Source: Streptomyces sp. NBC_01116
GTDB taxonomy: Bacteria > Actinomycetota > Actinomycetes > Streptomycetales > Streptomycetaceae
Direction of reading: 5' to 3'
NCBI RefSeq assembly: GCF_041435495.1
Contig: NZ_CP108644.1
Location: 2,728,001 to 2,792,000 of the forward strand
Length of the DNA: 64,000 nucleotides
Every line of letters starts with the position of its first letter. Position 1 is the first letter of the stretch. Positions 1 through 8,621 of this stretch are shown here, in pieces. The notes under the pieces are model-generated. The model saw only the letters and a program-made list of their open reading frames with translations, ran no database searches and was not told where the DNA came from. The position numbers were made by a program, and so were the translations under genes.

Positions 1-1071
1 GGTGTCCCCGATGGCGACGGACGCGCCGAAGCCGTCGTCGTGCTCGGCGGCGCCGGGGACGCCGGGCGAGTCCTGGTTGAGCACGACGGCCTTGGTGCCC
101 TGCGGGCCGGTCGCGCTCCCCGGTACGTAGGTGAGCATGCCGCCCTTGGCGAGCGGCAGGTCCAGGTCGCTGTCGTAGCCGTCGACGGCGCGCCCGACGG
201 CGAGGTCGGCGTACCGGTCGTTGTTCACGTTGCCGACGGCGAGGTGCTCGCCGCCCTCCAGGTTGTAGCCGTCCTTCCCCTTGACGGAGGTGAGGTCCGG
301 GCCGAGCCCGGCCGGGCCGCCGAAGCCCGTCATGATGCGCCGGGCGTCGTACTCGTCGCCGTCGTTGGCGAGGACGGCGAGATCGTCGCGGCCGTCGCCG
401 TTCAGGTCGCCCGCGGCCACGTCGAGGTACCGCCGGTCGTCGGCGTTCGGGATCTCGGTGGCCGCCGCCGCGACGCCGTCGCGGGTGAAGGGGCCGCTGA
501 GCGCGTGCAGGGCGATGTGCCCGGCGCCGACGAGGTCCGGGGCGCCGTCGCCGTCGAAGTCGCCGACGGCCAGCCACCGGCCGAGGCCGTTGTACTCCTC
601 GCCGGTCAGCAGGGTCGCCCCGCCGGCCAGGCCGCCCGGCCCGCCCCACAGGACGGTCACGCCGCCGCCCGCGACGGCCGCTCCGGTCTTCTCGCCGGGC
701 GAACCGACGACCAGGTCCGCGTATCCGTCCTGGTCGAGATCGGCGGAGGCGACCGCGCCGCCGAAGGCGTCACCGGCCTCCGGGGCACCGGGGACTCCCG
801 CCGAGGCCTGGGTGAAGACCCGCTTCGCGGAGTCCTTGACCCCGTTGCGGGAGCCGTAGGCCACGCCGACGTATCCGGCGCCCTTGAACCCCTTGACGGT
901 CGCGCCCGGCGCGGCGAACGCCAGGTCCGGATAGCCGTCGCCGTTGAAGTCGGCGCGGGGGCCGTGGGGGTCGGGGGCCGGCGCGGGCCGGGCGGCGGCG
1001 GGCAGGGCGACGATCGCGGTGGCCAGGGTCACGGCCAGGACGACACCGGTACCGAGTGCTCGGGATGTCAC
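1..1071 (-). CDS. secreted FG-GAP/VCBS repeat protein (3' end outside window)
   Basis: Read from a GTG at 1071, with AAGGAG at 1077-1082 five nt upstream. The N-terminus is a Sec-type signal peptide (hydrophobic VVLAVTLATAIVAL, then AAARPAPA). It is followed by repeated FG-GAP/VCBS signatures such as DFNGDGYPDLAFAAPG, DLDQDGYADLVVGSPG, DFDGDGAPDLVGAG and DLNGDGRDDLAVLAND, whose Asp/Asn-rich loops bind calcium in this family. The visible 357 codons run off the left edge without a stop. The protein is expected to be an extracellular beta-propeller. Its ligand cannot be inferred, and no enzymatic domain is visible in this part. Confidence 0.9.
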   Translation of the reverse strand, partial: MTSRALGTGVVLAVTLATAIVALPAAARPAPAPDPHGPRADFNGDGYPDLAFAAPGATVKGFKGAGYVGVAYGSRNGVKDSAKRVFTQASAGVPGAPEAGDAFGGAVASADLDQDGYADLVVGSPGEKTGAAVAGGGVTVLWGGPGGLAGGATLLTGEEYNGLGRWLAVGDFDGDGAPDLVGAGHIALHALSGPFTRDGVAAAATEIPNADDRRYLDVAAGDLNGDGRDDLAVLANDGDEYDARRIMTGFGGPAGLGPDLTSVKGKDGYNLEGGEHLAVGNVNNDRYADLAVGRAVDGYDSDLDLPLAKGGMLTYVPGSATGPQGTKAVVLNQDSPGVPGAAEHDDGFGASVAIGDT

Positions 1072-1180
1072 AGGGACTCCTTCTGCCGGAACGTTCACCG
1101 CGACGGCGTTACGGGACGGCCGGAAAGCGCTGTCCCCGTTGCGCCGTGGCGTGCACGCCCGAGTCGGAAATGGGTGGGAT

Positions 1181-1194
1181 CGAGTGGCCACTCG
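1181..1194. promoter_or_regulatory. perfect 14-bp palindrome, possible TetR-type operator
   Basis: CGAGTGGCCACTCG is a perfect palindrome about 110 bp upstream of the FG-GAP gene and 136 bp upstream of the GNAT start. It resembles the half elements CGAGTAGTCGCTCG and CGAGCGACCACTCG in the MMPL/TetR intergenic region (24471-24525). Function is inferred only. Confidence 0.35.
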
Positions 1195-1329
1195 CACCCC
1201 TTCAGACGGGCGTACCGGGCGAAGGGTTGTGCTCGGCACGGCAGTTCAGCCCCTTAGGGTTTCCTCGCGCGCCGGTGGCGCCACGGTGGTCCGACGGTGG
1301 ATCACCGACGAACTCCGAGGGACGGTGCG

Positions 1330-1914
1330 ATGACGGCCGAGGTGCGAACGGTGGGGGCCGGTGAGCTGAACCGGTACGCCGAGGGGATCCGCGACGTGTA
1401 CGCGCGGGCGTTCGCGGCCCCGCCCTGGAACGAGGATCCGGCGCAGGCCGACAGCTATGGGGAGCGGCTCGCGCGGGACGCGCTCCGGCCCGGGTTCACG
1501 GCGGCGGTGGCGACGGCCGGGGGGACGGTGACCGGATTCGCCACGGCCTGGACCACCCCGGAGGTCTTTCCGGCGGACCGCAGCTACGGGCAGGTCACCG
1601 AGGCCCTCGGGCCAGTGCGGACGCGGGCGTGGCTCTGCGGCGCGCTGGAGGTGAACGAGCTGGCGGTGGCGCCTCGGGCGCACGGCAGGGGGCTCGGCGC
1701 GGCGCTGCTGCACACGGTGACGGGGGCCGCGCCGGACGGGCGTTGCTGGCTGCTGACCTCCGTGCGGGCCGAGCCGGCGCTGCGCCTGTACGAGCGGGCG
1801 GGCTGGCGGCGGGTCGACGCGCCCGTGCCCGGCGCGGCCGCTCTCGTGGTGCTGCTCGGCCCCCGCCATCCGCGCCGGGCGGAGGCCGAGGCGGAGGCGG
1901 AGGCGAAGGGCTGA
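1330..1914 (+). CDS. GNAT family N-acetyltransferase
   Basis: A 194-residue single-domain GNAT protein. The acetyl-CoA-binding motif A is clear: ELAVAPRAHGRGLGAALLHTV, where R/Q-x-x-G-x-G/A appears as RAHGRGLGAAL. It is followed by the motif B segment ALRLYERAGWRRVD. I chose ATG 1330 because GAGGGA lies 8 nt upstream; an in-frame ATG at 1297 has no ribosome site. The C-terminus is a low-complexity EAEAEAEAKG tail. The substrate cannot be told from the sequence. It is transcribed away from the FG-GAP gene and converges on the DUF1772 gene with only 11 bp between stops. Confidence 0.85.
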   Translation: MTAEVRTVGAGELNRYAEGIRDVYARAFAAPPWNEDPAQADSYGERLARDALRPGFTAAVATAGGTVTGFATAWTTPEVFPADRSYGQVTEALGPVRTRAWLCGALEVNELAVAPRAHGRGLGAALLHTVTGAAPDGRCWLLTSVRAEPALRLYERAGWRRVDAPVPGAAALVVLLGPRHPRRAEAEAEAEAKG

Positions 1915-1925
1915 CAGCCCCCGTA

Positions 1926-2393
1926 CTAGAGCGCGACGGCCAGCAGAGCGCACGCCGCGAGCGCGAAGGCGGTGCGCACCTGGTGGAGGGTGTTCCAGCG
2001 GGGTTCGAAGGCCGCGCGGGCCGCGCTGTCGTCGCCGCCCTCGGAGGCGGCGAGGGCGTTGTTGAGCGGGATGTTCCCGACCACGGTCACCAGATGACCG
2101 GCGACCGCGCAGATCAGCGCGCCGAGGACGGCGGGCCCCGCCGCCCCGCCGCGCTCACCGAGGCCGGTGAAGAACGCGGCGGCGGGCAGCGCGACGACGC
2201 CGAGGAACAGGACCAGGAAGACCGGGCCGGGGACCTTCTCGTTGAAGCGGCGCATGGCCGTCGTGAACTGCTCGTCCGTCAGGTCGGCGAGTCCGGGCAT
2301 GATCGCGATCAGGAAGCTCAGCATGAACCCCGCGTAGAGGCCGTTGACGATCGTGGCGAGCACCAGGAGGAGGGAGGTCATGGCGGACATCAT
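1926..2393 (-). CDS. DUF1772 (anthrone oxygenase-like) membrane protein
   Basis: About 155 residues with four hydrophobic segments: SLLLVLATIVNGLYAGFML, FLVLFLGVVALPAAAFFTG, AVLGALICAVAGHLVTVVG and a C-terminal AFALAACALLAVAL. The motifs VVGNIPLNNALA and ARAAFEPRWNTLHQVRT are typical of DUF1772. Some family members are annotated as anthrone oxygenases of polyketide pathways, but most in Streptomyces are uncharacterised, and no polyketide genes are nearby. The start is uncertain: ATG 2393, 2390 and 2381 are all in frame and none has a good ribosome site. Confidence 0.7.
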   Translation of the reverse strand: MMSAMTSLLLVLATIVNGLYAGFMLSFLIAIMPGLADLTDEQFTTAMRRFNEKVPGPVFLVLFLGVVALPAAAFFTGLGERGGAAGPAVLGALICAVAGHLVTVVGNIPLNNALAASEGGDDSAARAAFEPRWNTLHQVRTAFALAACALLAVAL

Positions 2394-2454
2394 GGCCTGG
2401 AGCAACGGTTCGCAGGGCGCATTTTCGAATGACCGTGCGAATCGTTTCGGCCCG

Positions 2455-2550
2455 GGTCGAACCGTCCAGGTCGAACACCCGGGCCGAGCCAGCCAGGTCG
2501 AACCGCCGAGGTCCGTCCGCCCGAGTCGAACCGCCCGGGTCGGTCTCCCC
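2455..2550. repeat. degenerate GTCGAACCG-rich repeat
   Basis: Between the DUF1772 and VWA genes the motif GGTCGAACCG, or near copies, recurs four to five times at irregular spacing of about 20-35 bp. No gene is supported here. It looks like a degenerate intergenic repeat of unknown function. Confidence 0.45.
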
Positions 2551-2562
2551 GGCCGCTCCTCC

Positions 2563-4254
2563 TCAGCCGATCTCGCCCTCGTCCGGTTCCGGCTCGTCGT
2601 CCGGTCCCGATCCGCCCACGATCCGGTCCGCCTGACCGATGGCCTCGGCCAGCTTCGTGACGGAGCTGTCCTCGGTCGCCTCCGCCAGCCCGGCGGCCCG
2701 CGAGGCGAGTTCGCCGAGGCCGGGCGCGCCGGGCAGGTCGCCGCCCCGCAGGCGGTCGGCGAAGTAGGCGGCGACGGCAGCAACTTGGAGCCGTTCGCCC
2801 GCGCCGCCCCACAGCGCTCCGTCGATCGCCCCGGTCGTCGCGGTTCCGGTCTCCTCCCGGGCCTCGCGGGTCTTGGGGTCGAGCCAGCGCACGGTGGCCC
2901 TGGCCACGGTGCCGGACGCGCCCTCGCGCAGCCGTACGGCGTACAGAGCGGTCACCGTGTGGCCGGGGCCGACCTCGCCGCCGTCGACGCCGTCGTCGCG
3001 GAAGTCCTCGTCGGCGACCTTGCGGTTCTCGTAGCCGATCAGCCGGAACTGCTTCACGGTCTTCCGGTCGAACGCCACCTGGGCCTTGGCGTCGCGGGCC
3101 CGGATCTCCAGGTGGGCGGGCAGCTGGTCGACGAAGACCTTGCGGGCCTGTGCCTCGTCACCGACGTACGTGGTGTTCCCGTCGCCCTTGTTGGTGAGGC
3201 GCTCCATGAACGCGTCGCCGTAGTCGCTGCCGACGCCGACGCCGAAGAGGGTGATGCCGTACTCCCGACGGGTGGAGTCGATCTTCTTCAGGATCCCCTC
3301 GGCGTCGGTGTCGCCGGTGTTGGCCAGCGCGTCGGAGAGGAGCACGACCCGGTTGGTGGCGCCCTTGCGGTGGCCCTCGACCGACTCCTCGTATCCGCGG
3401 GTGATGCCCGCCTCGACATTGGTGGACTGGTCCGGCCGCATCTTCTCCACCACGTTCTTGATCCGGTTCCGGTTTCCCCTGAGGCGGGTCATCGGCAGCC
3501 GGGTCTCGGCCTCGTCGCTGAAGGTGACCAGGGAGAGGGAGTCGTCGTCGCGCAGTTCGTCGGCGAGGATGGCCAGCGACTTCCTGACCAGGTCCAGGCG
3601 GCCGGTCTCGGCCATGGACCCCGAGATGTCGACGACGAACGTGAGGGCCGCGGGTGGCCGTTCAGCGGTCGACGGGGCGGCCCGGGTGGCCAGGCCGACA
3701 CGGAGCAGCGACCAGTCGGAGGCTCCGGTTCCACCGCCCCCGCCCTTCCCGGAGCCGATGCGCGCCCCGTCGACGTTCACCGTGAAGCCGGGGCCCTTCG
3801 GCCGTTCGTACCCCTGGCGGAAGCTGTTGACGAACTCCTCGGGGCGTACCTCCTCCGGCGAGGGCATCATGCCGTCACCGAGGGTGCGGCGCGCGTAGCC
3901 GTAGCTGGCGGTGTCCACGTCCAGGGCGAAGGTGGAGAGGTAGTCGGGCCGCGCGGCGTCCGGCTCGGCCTCGTCCCCGGACTCGCCCGTCGGCGCGGCC
4001 GACCGGCCCTTCTCGGGCGCCACCGCGTCCGGCGCGGGCTGTCCGCCGCCGGTCGACCCCTGACCGCCCCGCGTGTCCGAGGCCAGGCCGCGCCGGCCGT
4101 CCGAGGCGCTGTCGCCGCTGCCGCACGCGGTGAGGACCATGGCGCCCGCCAGCAGGAGCGCCACGGCTCCCGCCCGGCCCCCGGCCCGGACTCCCGCCCT
4201 GCCCTCCGCCCGGCCCCCCGCCCGCTGCTCATGTCGCCGGCTTGCCTGCTGCAT
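2563..4254 (-). CDS. VWA domain lipoprotein (YfbK-like, with DUF3520)
   Basis: A 563-residue lipoprotein. Residues 29-44 form a signal with lipobox LTAC (Cys44). A low-complexity linker leads to the vWF-A N-terminal region (YLSTFALDVDTASYGYARR). The VWA domain follows, with MIDAS motif DISGS in TFVVDISGSMAE, a conserved Thr in LVTFSDEAE, and Asp in LLSDALANTGDTD. The C-terminal DUF3520 region includes VKQFRLIGYENR and RLREGASGTVARATVRWLD. It should bind a divalent cation and a protein partner on the outer face of the membrane. The start is ATG 4254 with a G-run ribosome site. Family members are often stress-related or uncharacterised; no partner is obvious nearby. Confidence 0.88.
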   Translation of the reverse strand: MQQASRRHEQRAGGRAEGRAGVRAGGRAGAVALLLAGAMVLTACGSGDSASDGRRGLASDTRGGQGSTGGGQPAPDAVAPEKGRSAAPTGESGDEAEPDAARPDYLSTFALDVDTASYGYARRTLGDGMMPSPEEVRPEEFVNSFRQGYERPKGPGFTVNVDGARIGSGKGGGGGTGASDWSLLRVGLATRAAPSTAERPPAALTFVVDISGSMAETGRLDLVRKSLAILADELRDDDSLSLVTFSDEAETRLPMTRLRGNRNRIKNVVEKMRPDQSTNVEAGITRGYEESVEGHRKGATNRVVLLSDALANTGDTDAEGILKKIDSTRREYGITLFGVGVGSDYGDAFMERLTNKGDGNTTYVGDEAQARKVFVDQLPAHLEIRARDAKAQVAFDRKTVKQFRLIGYENRKVADEDFRDDGVDGGEVGPGHTVTALYAVRLREGASGTVARATVRWLDPKTREAREETGTATTGAIDGALWGGAGERLQVAAVAAYFADRLRGGDLPGAPGLGELASRAAGLAEATEDSSVTKLAEAIGQADRIVGGSGPDDEPEPDEGEIG

Positions 4255-4392
4255 GTGTAACCCCCCACGTCGTCACGGTGTCCTCGACATCTGTGAATGT
4301 GACGTACGGGGTCGCCGGCCGGAGTCGACGAAAGCGTTGCGGAACCATCTCGATGCGGCAACAGCGGGCGGGAAACCGGCGGAACATCAGGT

Positions 4393-5304
4393 TCAGGACA
4401 CGATGTCCTTACGACTGAACCCGCGGAAGGCCAGCGCGAACAGGATCAGGGCATAGGTCACTGATACGGCCGTGCCCTTGATCATGCCGCCCCACTCCAA
4501 CTGCGGCTGGAGGGCGTCGGCCCAGGCGAACTGCCAGTGCGCGGGCAGGAAGTCGCGCCAGGAGCCGAGAGCGGTGACCGCGTCGAGCACGTTGCCGACG
4601 ATGGTGAGGCCCACCGCGCCGCCGACCGCGCCGAGCGGGGCGTCCGTCTTCGTCGACAGCCAGAACGCCAGGCCCGCGGTGACCAGTTGGGAGACGAAGA
4701 TGAACGCCACGACGATCGCGAGGCGGGGCACCGTTTCCCCGGCCGACAGCGCTCCCCCGGTGGGCAGTTTCAGCGGCCCCCATCCGTAGGCCGCGGTGCC
4801 CGCCACCAGGGCGACGAGCGGCAGCAGCACCATCGCGGCCAGGCTGAAGCCGAGCGCGACGACGAGCTTGGACCACAGCAGTCGCACGCGCGGCACGGGC
4901 GCGGCGAGCAGGTAGCGCAGCGAGGACCAGCTCGCCTCGGAGGCGACGGTGTCCCCGCAGAACAGGGCCACCGGCACCACCAGCAGGAATCCGGCCGAGA
5001 CGAACAGCGAGGTGGCGGCGAAGTTCGCGGCGGACTCGGTCGCCACGTCCATCAGGTTGATCCGGCCGCCGCCCCGGCCCCCGCCCCCACCGTCCTCGCC
5101 GTCCGGCGTGCCGCCGATCGCGAAGGCGATGATCAGGATGAACGGGAGGGCTGCGAGGATGCCGCCCATCAGCAGGGTGCGCCGCCTGCGCAACTGCCGC
5201 ATGGCCTCGACGCGGAGGGGAAGGGTGCGCCCGGCGCGGTAGCCGGGGGCCTCCGGGTGTTCGGTCTCCACCCGGGCCTCGGGGGGCTGTACGGGGGCGC
5301 TCAT
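4393..5304 (-). CDS. ABC transporter permease
   Basis: A 303-residue ABC-2-type permease with about six membrane segments, including LLMGGILAALPFILIIAFAIG, FVSAGFLLVVPVALFCGDT, VALGFSLAAMVLLPLVALVA, LAIVVAFIFVSQLVTAGLAF and a C-terminal VSVTYALILFALAF. A Gly/Asp-rich loop follows the first segment. The start is ATG 5304, with GGAGGAG just upstream. This start overlaps the stop of the preceding hydrolase-ATPase gene by 4 nt (ATGA), so the two are translationally coupled and almost certainly form one exporter. Confidence 0.88.
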   Translation of the reverse strand: MSAPVQPPEARVETEHPEAPGYRAGRTLPLRVEAMRQLRRRRTLLMGGILAALPFILIIAFAIGGTPDGEDGGGGGRGGGRINLMDVATESAANFAATSLFVSAGFLLVVPVALFCGDTVASEASWSSLRYLLAAPVPRVRLLWSKLVVALGFSLAAMVLLPLVALVAGTAAYGWGPLKLPTGGALSAGETVPRLAIVVAFIFVSQLVTAGLAFWLSTKTDAPLGAVGGAVGLTIVGNVLDAVTALGSWRDFLPAHWQFAWADALQPQLEWGGMIKGTAVSVTYALILFALAFRGFSRKDIVS

Positions 5305-7955
5305 GCTGCTCCTCCGGAGATGAGGGTGAGGAAGGCGTCCTCCAGGCGGCGGTGCGGTCCGACGCCGGTGACCGGGAGGTCGAGCCGGACGAGGTCGGCG
5401 ACGAGCCGGGAGGTGGTGGCCCCGTCGAGGCGGACGAGGAGCCCGCGCCCGTCGTCGGTGCGGACGGCGGAGCCGATGCCGGGCAGGGCGGCGACCTTCT
5501 CCGCCAGCGGCTCGGACACCTCGTCCGATGTGGTCACCAGGATCATGTCGCCGGATCCGGTGATCTCGGCGACGGGCCCGGCCTGGACGAGCCGGCCCCG
5601 GTCCATGACGACGAGGTGGGTGCAGGACTGCTCGACCTCGGAGAGGAGGTGGCTGGAGACGATGACGGTCCGGCCGCCGGCCGCGTACCGGATCATCACG
5701 TCCCGCATCTCGCGGATCTGCGGCGGGTCGAGCCCGTTGGTCGGCTCGTCGAGGATGAGGAGGTCCGGCATGCCGAGCATGGCCTGGGCGATGGCGAGCC
5801 GCTGCCGCATGCCCTGGGAGTACGTCCGCACCGCACGGGCGAGCGCGTCGCCGAGCCCGGCGATCTCCAGGGCCTCCTCGATGTGCGCGTCCTCGGCGGG
5901 ACGGCCGGTGGCCTGCCAGTAGAGGTCGAGGTTGGCGCGGCCGGAGAGGTGGGGCAGGAACCCGGCCCCCTCCACGAACGCCCCGACCCGGGACAGCACC
6001 GGCGCGCCCGGCCGGATGGCCTGCCCGAAGACGCGGATCTCGCCCTCGTCGGGGGTGATGAGCCCCATGAGCATGCGCAGGGTCGTCGTCTTGCCCGCGC
6101 CGTTGGGTCCCAGGAGCCCGAGGACCTGGCCCTTCTCGACGCGGAAGGACAGCTCGCGCACGGCGTAGCGGTCGACCGCCTTGGCGTACTTCTTCGAGAG
6201 GCCGGTGATCTGGAGCGGTACGTCGGTGAGCGCGGGGTCCGGCGCGGGCGTCGCGGTCCGGCGGCGGGCGGTGAGCAGGAGGCCGGCCGCGATGACGAGG
6301 GCGGCGGCCGGGAGGCCCCAGGTCCACCACGGGAGGGTGGCCGCCGCGGTCTTCACGGCGGGCGCGGTGGGGACGGTCAGCGGTCCGTCCGCGGTGACGG
6401 TGTACGTGGCGGGCTCGGCCGGGGAGGCGTAGCCGAGGTCGGTGGCGGAGAACACCAGCCGCATCCGGTGTCCGGCGTCGAACTCGTGGTCCACGGCGGG
6501 CAGCGCCAGCTCGACCGGCTTGCCCTGCTGGTCGGGGGTGATGCGGTAGGGGGCGACGAGCTGGTGGGGCAGCACCTGCTGCCTGCCGTCCGGCGACACG
6601 TCGTACACCTTGCCGAAGAGCACCGCGTCCCGGTCGCCGTCGGCCGTCACGTTCACCTTCACGGTGGGCGTGCCGGTGACGCGTACGGAGGTGTCCAGCG
6701 GGGCGGACTCGAAGCGGGCGAACTGTCCGGGGAAGTCGAGCGAGAGCCCGACGCCGAGGGAGGAGAGCTGGGCGAGTCCGCCGCCGACGCCGGGCACGGC
6801 GGAGATGGCGGGCGGTGCGGCGCCGGCCGGGTTGCGGAAGGTCGTCGTCCCGCCGCCGAGCGCGATGTCCCGGCCGCCGCTGCGCAGCCCCGGATAGGTG
6901 TCGCCGCTCGCGCCGCGCAGGAGGGCGGCGCCGTCGGTGGAGTCGACGCCTCCGGTGCGGGTGACGCGGAAGGCGGGCCCGGTGCCGGCGCCGGTGTCCT
7001 CCTTGAGATAGCGGTCGAACCAGGAGCCGACCCGGCCCTCGATCCGCCCGGTCTCGTTGTCGCCGCCGTCGTGCCCGCCCGCGATCCAGTCGACGGAGAC
7101 GGGGGCGCCGTTGGCGCTGATGGCCTTCTGCATGGCGTCGGCCTGGCCGAGCGGGAAGAGGGAGTCGGACTGCCCCTGGAGGAGGAGCGAGGGGACCTTG
7201 ATGCGGTCGGCGACGGCGGACGGCGAACGCTCGGTGAGGAGGTCGATCGCCGCGGCGTCGGGCTTGCCGCTGACGGCGACCCGCTCGTACATCTCGCAGA
7301 GCCGCTTCTCGAACTTCTCGCAGCCGCCGCCGGTGGTGATGAAGATCCCGGCCCAGAGCTTCTTGAAGACCCCGTCGGGGAAGAGGGCGTCGGCGAGGTT
7401 CCAGTAGGTGATCACGGGCGCGATGGCGTCGACCCGCTCGTCGTGCCCGGCGGCGAGCAGGGAGACGGCCCCGCCGTAGGAGGCGCCGGTGAGGCCGACC
7501 CGGGGGTCGCCCTTCTCGTCGAGCTGCACCTCGGGCCGCTCCGCGAGCCAGTCGATGAGCCGGGAGACGTCCCTGACCTCGTGGTCCGGGTCGTTGAGGG
7601 TGATCTCCCCGCCGGACTTGCCGAAGCCGCGCGCCGACCAGGTCAGCACGGCGTACCCGTCGGCGGCCAGCTTCTCGGCCTGGGCCCGTACGTCGTTCTT
7701 GCTGCCGCCGAAGCCGTGTCCGATGAGCACGGCGGGCCGCTTGCCGGAGCCTTCGGCGTGGAAGTACGAGGTGTCGATCGGCACCCCGTCCACGCGCAGC
7801 GTCCGGTCCTCGCGCTGCACGGCGGGCGTGCCGTCATCGGCGACGGCGGTCCAGGTGCCGCCGCCCACGAGCACGGCGAGCGCGGCGCCGACCGCGGCCC
7901 ACCGGCCAGGGGTGCGGGGCAGCAGGCGCCGCCATCGAGCAGTAGGGGTCTCCAT
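5301..7955 (-). CDS. fused extracellular alpha/beta-hydrolase and ABC transporter ATPase
   Basis: 884 residues in three parts. Residues about 19-39 are an uncleaved-looking hydrophobic segment. Residues about 45-530 form an S15/CocE-type alpha/beta hydrolase with nucleophile Ser159 in GASYGG, a likely acid Asp264 in GQSDSLFP, a likely His295 in AGGHDGG, and the jelly-roll-like C-terminal subdomain of the family. A second membrane segment (about 544-563, WTWGLPAAALVIAAGLLL) leads to an ABC ATPase with Walker A GPNGAGKTT (616-624), signature YSQGMRQR and Walker B LLILDEPTNGLDP. The two segments would place the hydrolase outside and the ATPase inside. A TAGGGT at 7962-7967 just before the ATG suggests a leaderless mRNA. 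Confidence 0.9.
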   Translation of the reverse strand: METPTARWRRLLPRTPGRWAAVGAALAVLVGGGTWTAVADDGTPAVQREDRTLRVDGVPIDTSYFHAEGSGKRPAVLIGHGFGGSKNDVRAQAEKLAADGYAVLTWSARGFGKSGGEITLNDPDHEVRDVSRLIDWLAERPEVQLDEKGDPRVGLTGASYGGAVSLLAAGHDERVDAIAPVITYWNLADALFPDGVFKKLWAGIFITTGGGCEKFEKRLCEMYERVAVSGKPDAAAIDLLTERSPSAVADRIKVPSLLLQGQSDSLFPLGQADAMQKAISANGAPVSVDWIAGGHDGGDNETGRIEGRVGSWFDRYLKEDTGAGTGPAFRVTRTGGVDSTDGAALLRGASGDTYPGLRSGGRDIALGGGTTTFRNPAGAAPPAISAVPGVGGGLAQLSSLGVGLSLDFPGQFARFESAPLDTSVRVTGTPTVKVNVTADGDRDAVLFGKVYDVSPDGRQQVLPHQLVAPYRITPDQQGKPVELALPAVDHEFDAGHRMRLVFSATDLGYASPAEPATYTVTADGPLTVPTAPAVKTAAATLPWWTWGLPAAALVIAAGLLLTARRRTATPAPDPALTDVPLQITGLSKKYAKAVDRYAVRELSFRVEKGQVLGLLGPNGAGKTTTLRMLMGLITPDEGEIRVFGQAIRPGAPVLSRVGAFVEGAGFLPHLSGRANLDLYWQATGRPAEDAHIEEALEIAGLGDALARAVRTYSQGMRQRLAIAQAMLGMPDLLILDEPTNGLDPPQIREMRDVMIRYAAGGRTVIVSSHLLSEVEQSCTHLVVMDRGRLVQAGPVAEITGSGDMILVTTSDEVSEPLAEKVAALPGIGSAVRTDDGRGLLVRLDGATTSRLVADLVRLDLPVTGVGPHRRLEDAFLTLISGGAA

Positions 7956-8098
7956 CCCCCGACCCTAAGCGGAGGATGCAAACCGGTTGCGTGCCCCCGG
8001 GGGGAGGCGGGCGGCCTCCCTGAGAGGTACGGTGCGCCCCCGCCGTACTGCGGACGCGGTACAGAATGCCTTCAGACCCCTTGCCCCGGGAGGCCATG

Positions 8099-8524
8099 GT
8101 GGACATTCGCCGCGCTACGACCGTCACGGAACTCCTGTCCGCCGCCCACCTCTACGACGCACCGCCCCGTGAGGACCGGGCCGCCCGCTTCCTCGCGGCG
8201 GACGGTCATGTGCTGCTGATCGCGTACGTGGACGGCGTCCCGGCCGGCTTCGTCACGGGCATCGAGATGCTGCACCCGGACAAGGGCACGGAGATGTGCC
8301 TGTACGAACTCGCCGTCGACGACCCGTTCCGCCGCCGGGGCATCGGCAGGGCCCTGACGCCGCCGCTCGTGGACCTCGCCCGGGAGCGGGGGTGCTACGA
8401 CCTGTGGGTCGGCGTGGAGGACGGCAACGAGGCGGCGCTCGCGACGTACCGGTCGGCGGGGGCGGGGGACGACGGCGGGTTCACGATGCTGACGTGGGAG
8501 TTCGGGGAGGGTGCCGCGCAGTAG
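8099..8524 (+). CDS. GNAT acetyltransferase, AAC(3)-I-like
   Basis: A 141-residue GNAT protein. Motif A is ELAVDDPFRRRGIGRALTPP. It is followed by CYDLWVGVEDGNEAALATYRSAG, an arrangement seen in aminoglycoside 3-N-acetyltransferase type I relatives. GGGAGG at 8088-8093 fits GTG 8099 best (5-nt spacer); ATG 8096 is only 2 nt from it, and ATG 8066 lacks a ribosome site. Resistance cannot be inferred from family resemblance alone; many such chromosomal genes have other substrates. It is divergent from the hydrolase-ABC gene. Confidence 0.82.
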   Translation: MDIRRATTVTELLSAAHLYDAPPREDRAARFLAADGHVLLIAYVDGVPAGFVTGIEMLHPDKGTEMCLYELAVDDPFRRRGIGRALTPPLVDLARERGCYDLWVGVEDGNEAALATYRSAGAGDDGGFTMLTWEFGEGAAQ

Positions 8525-8621
8525 GCGGGGTGCTCCCGGGCGTCAACCCCGACGTTCGTCGGGGGCCGCTCCTGCCGTTCGGCCCCCGCGCCGGGACGTC
8601 GTGGCTCCGTACGTTCGCCGT

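Noticed and set aside
5352..8219. 955-codon plus-strand open frame
   Set aside because: It is antisense to the hydrolase-ABC fusion and shows no domain.
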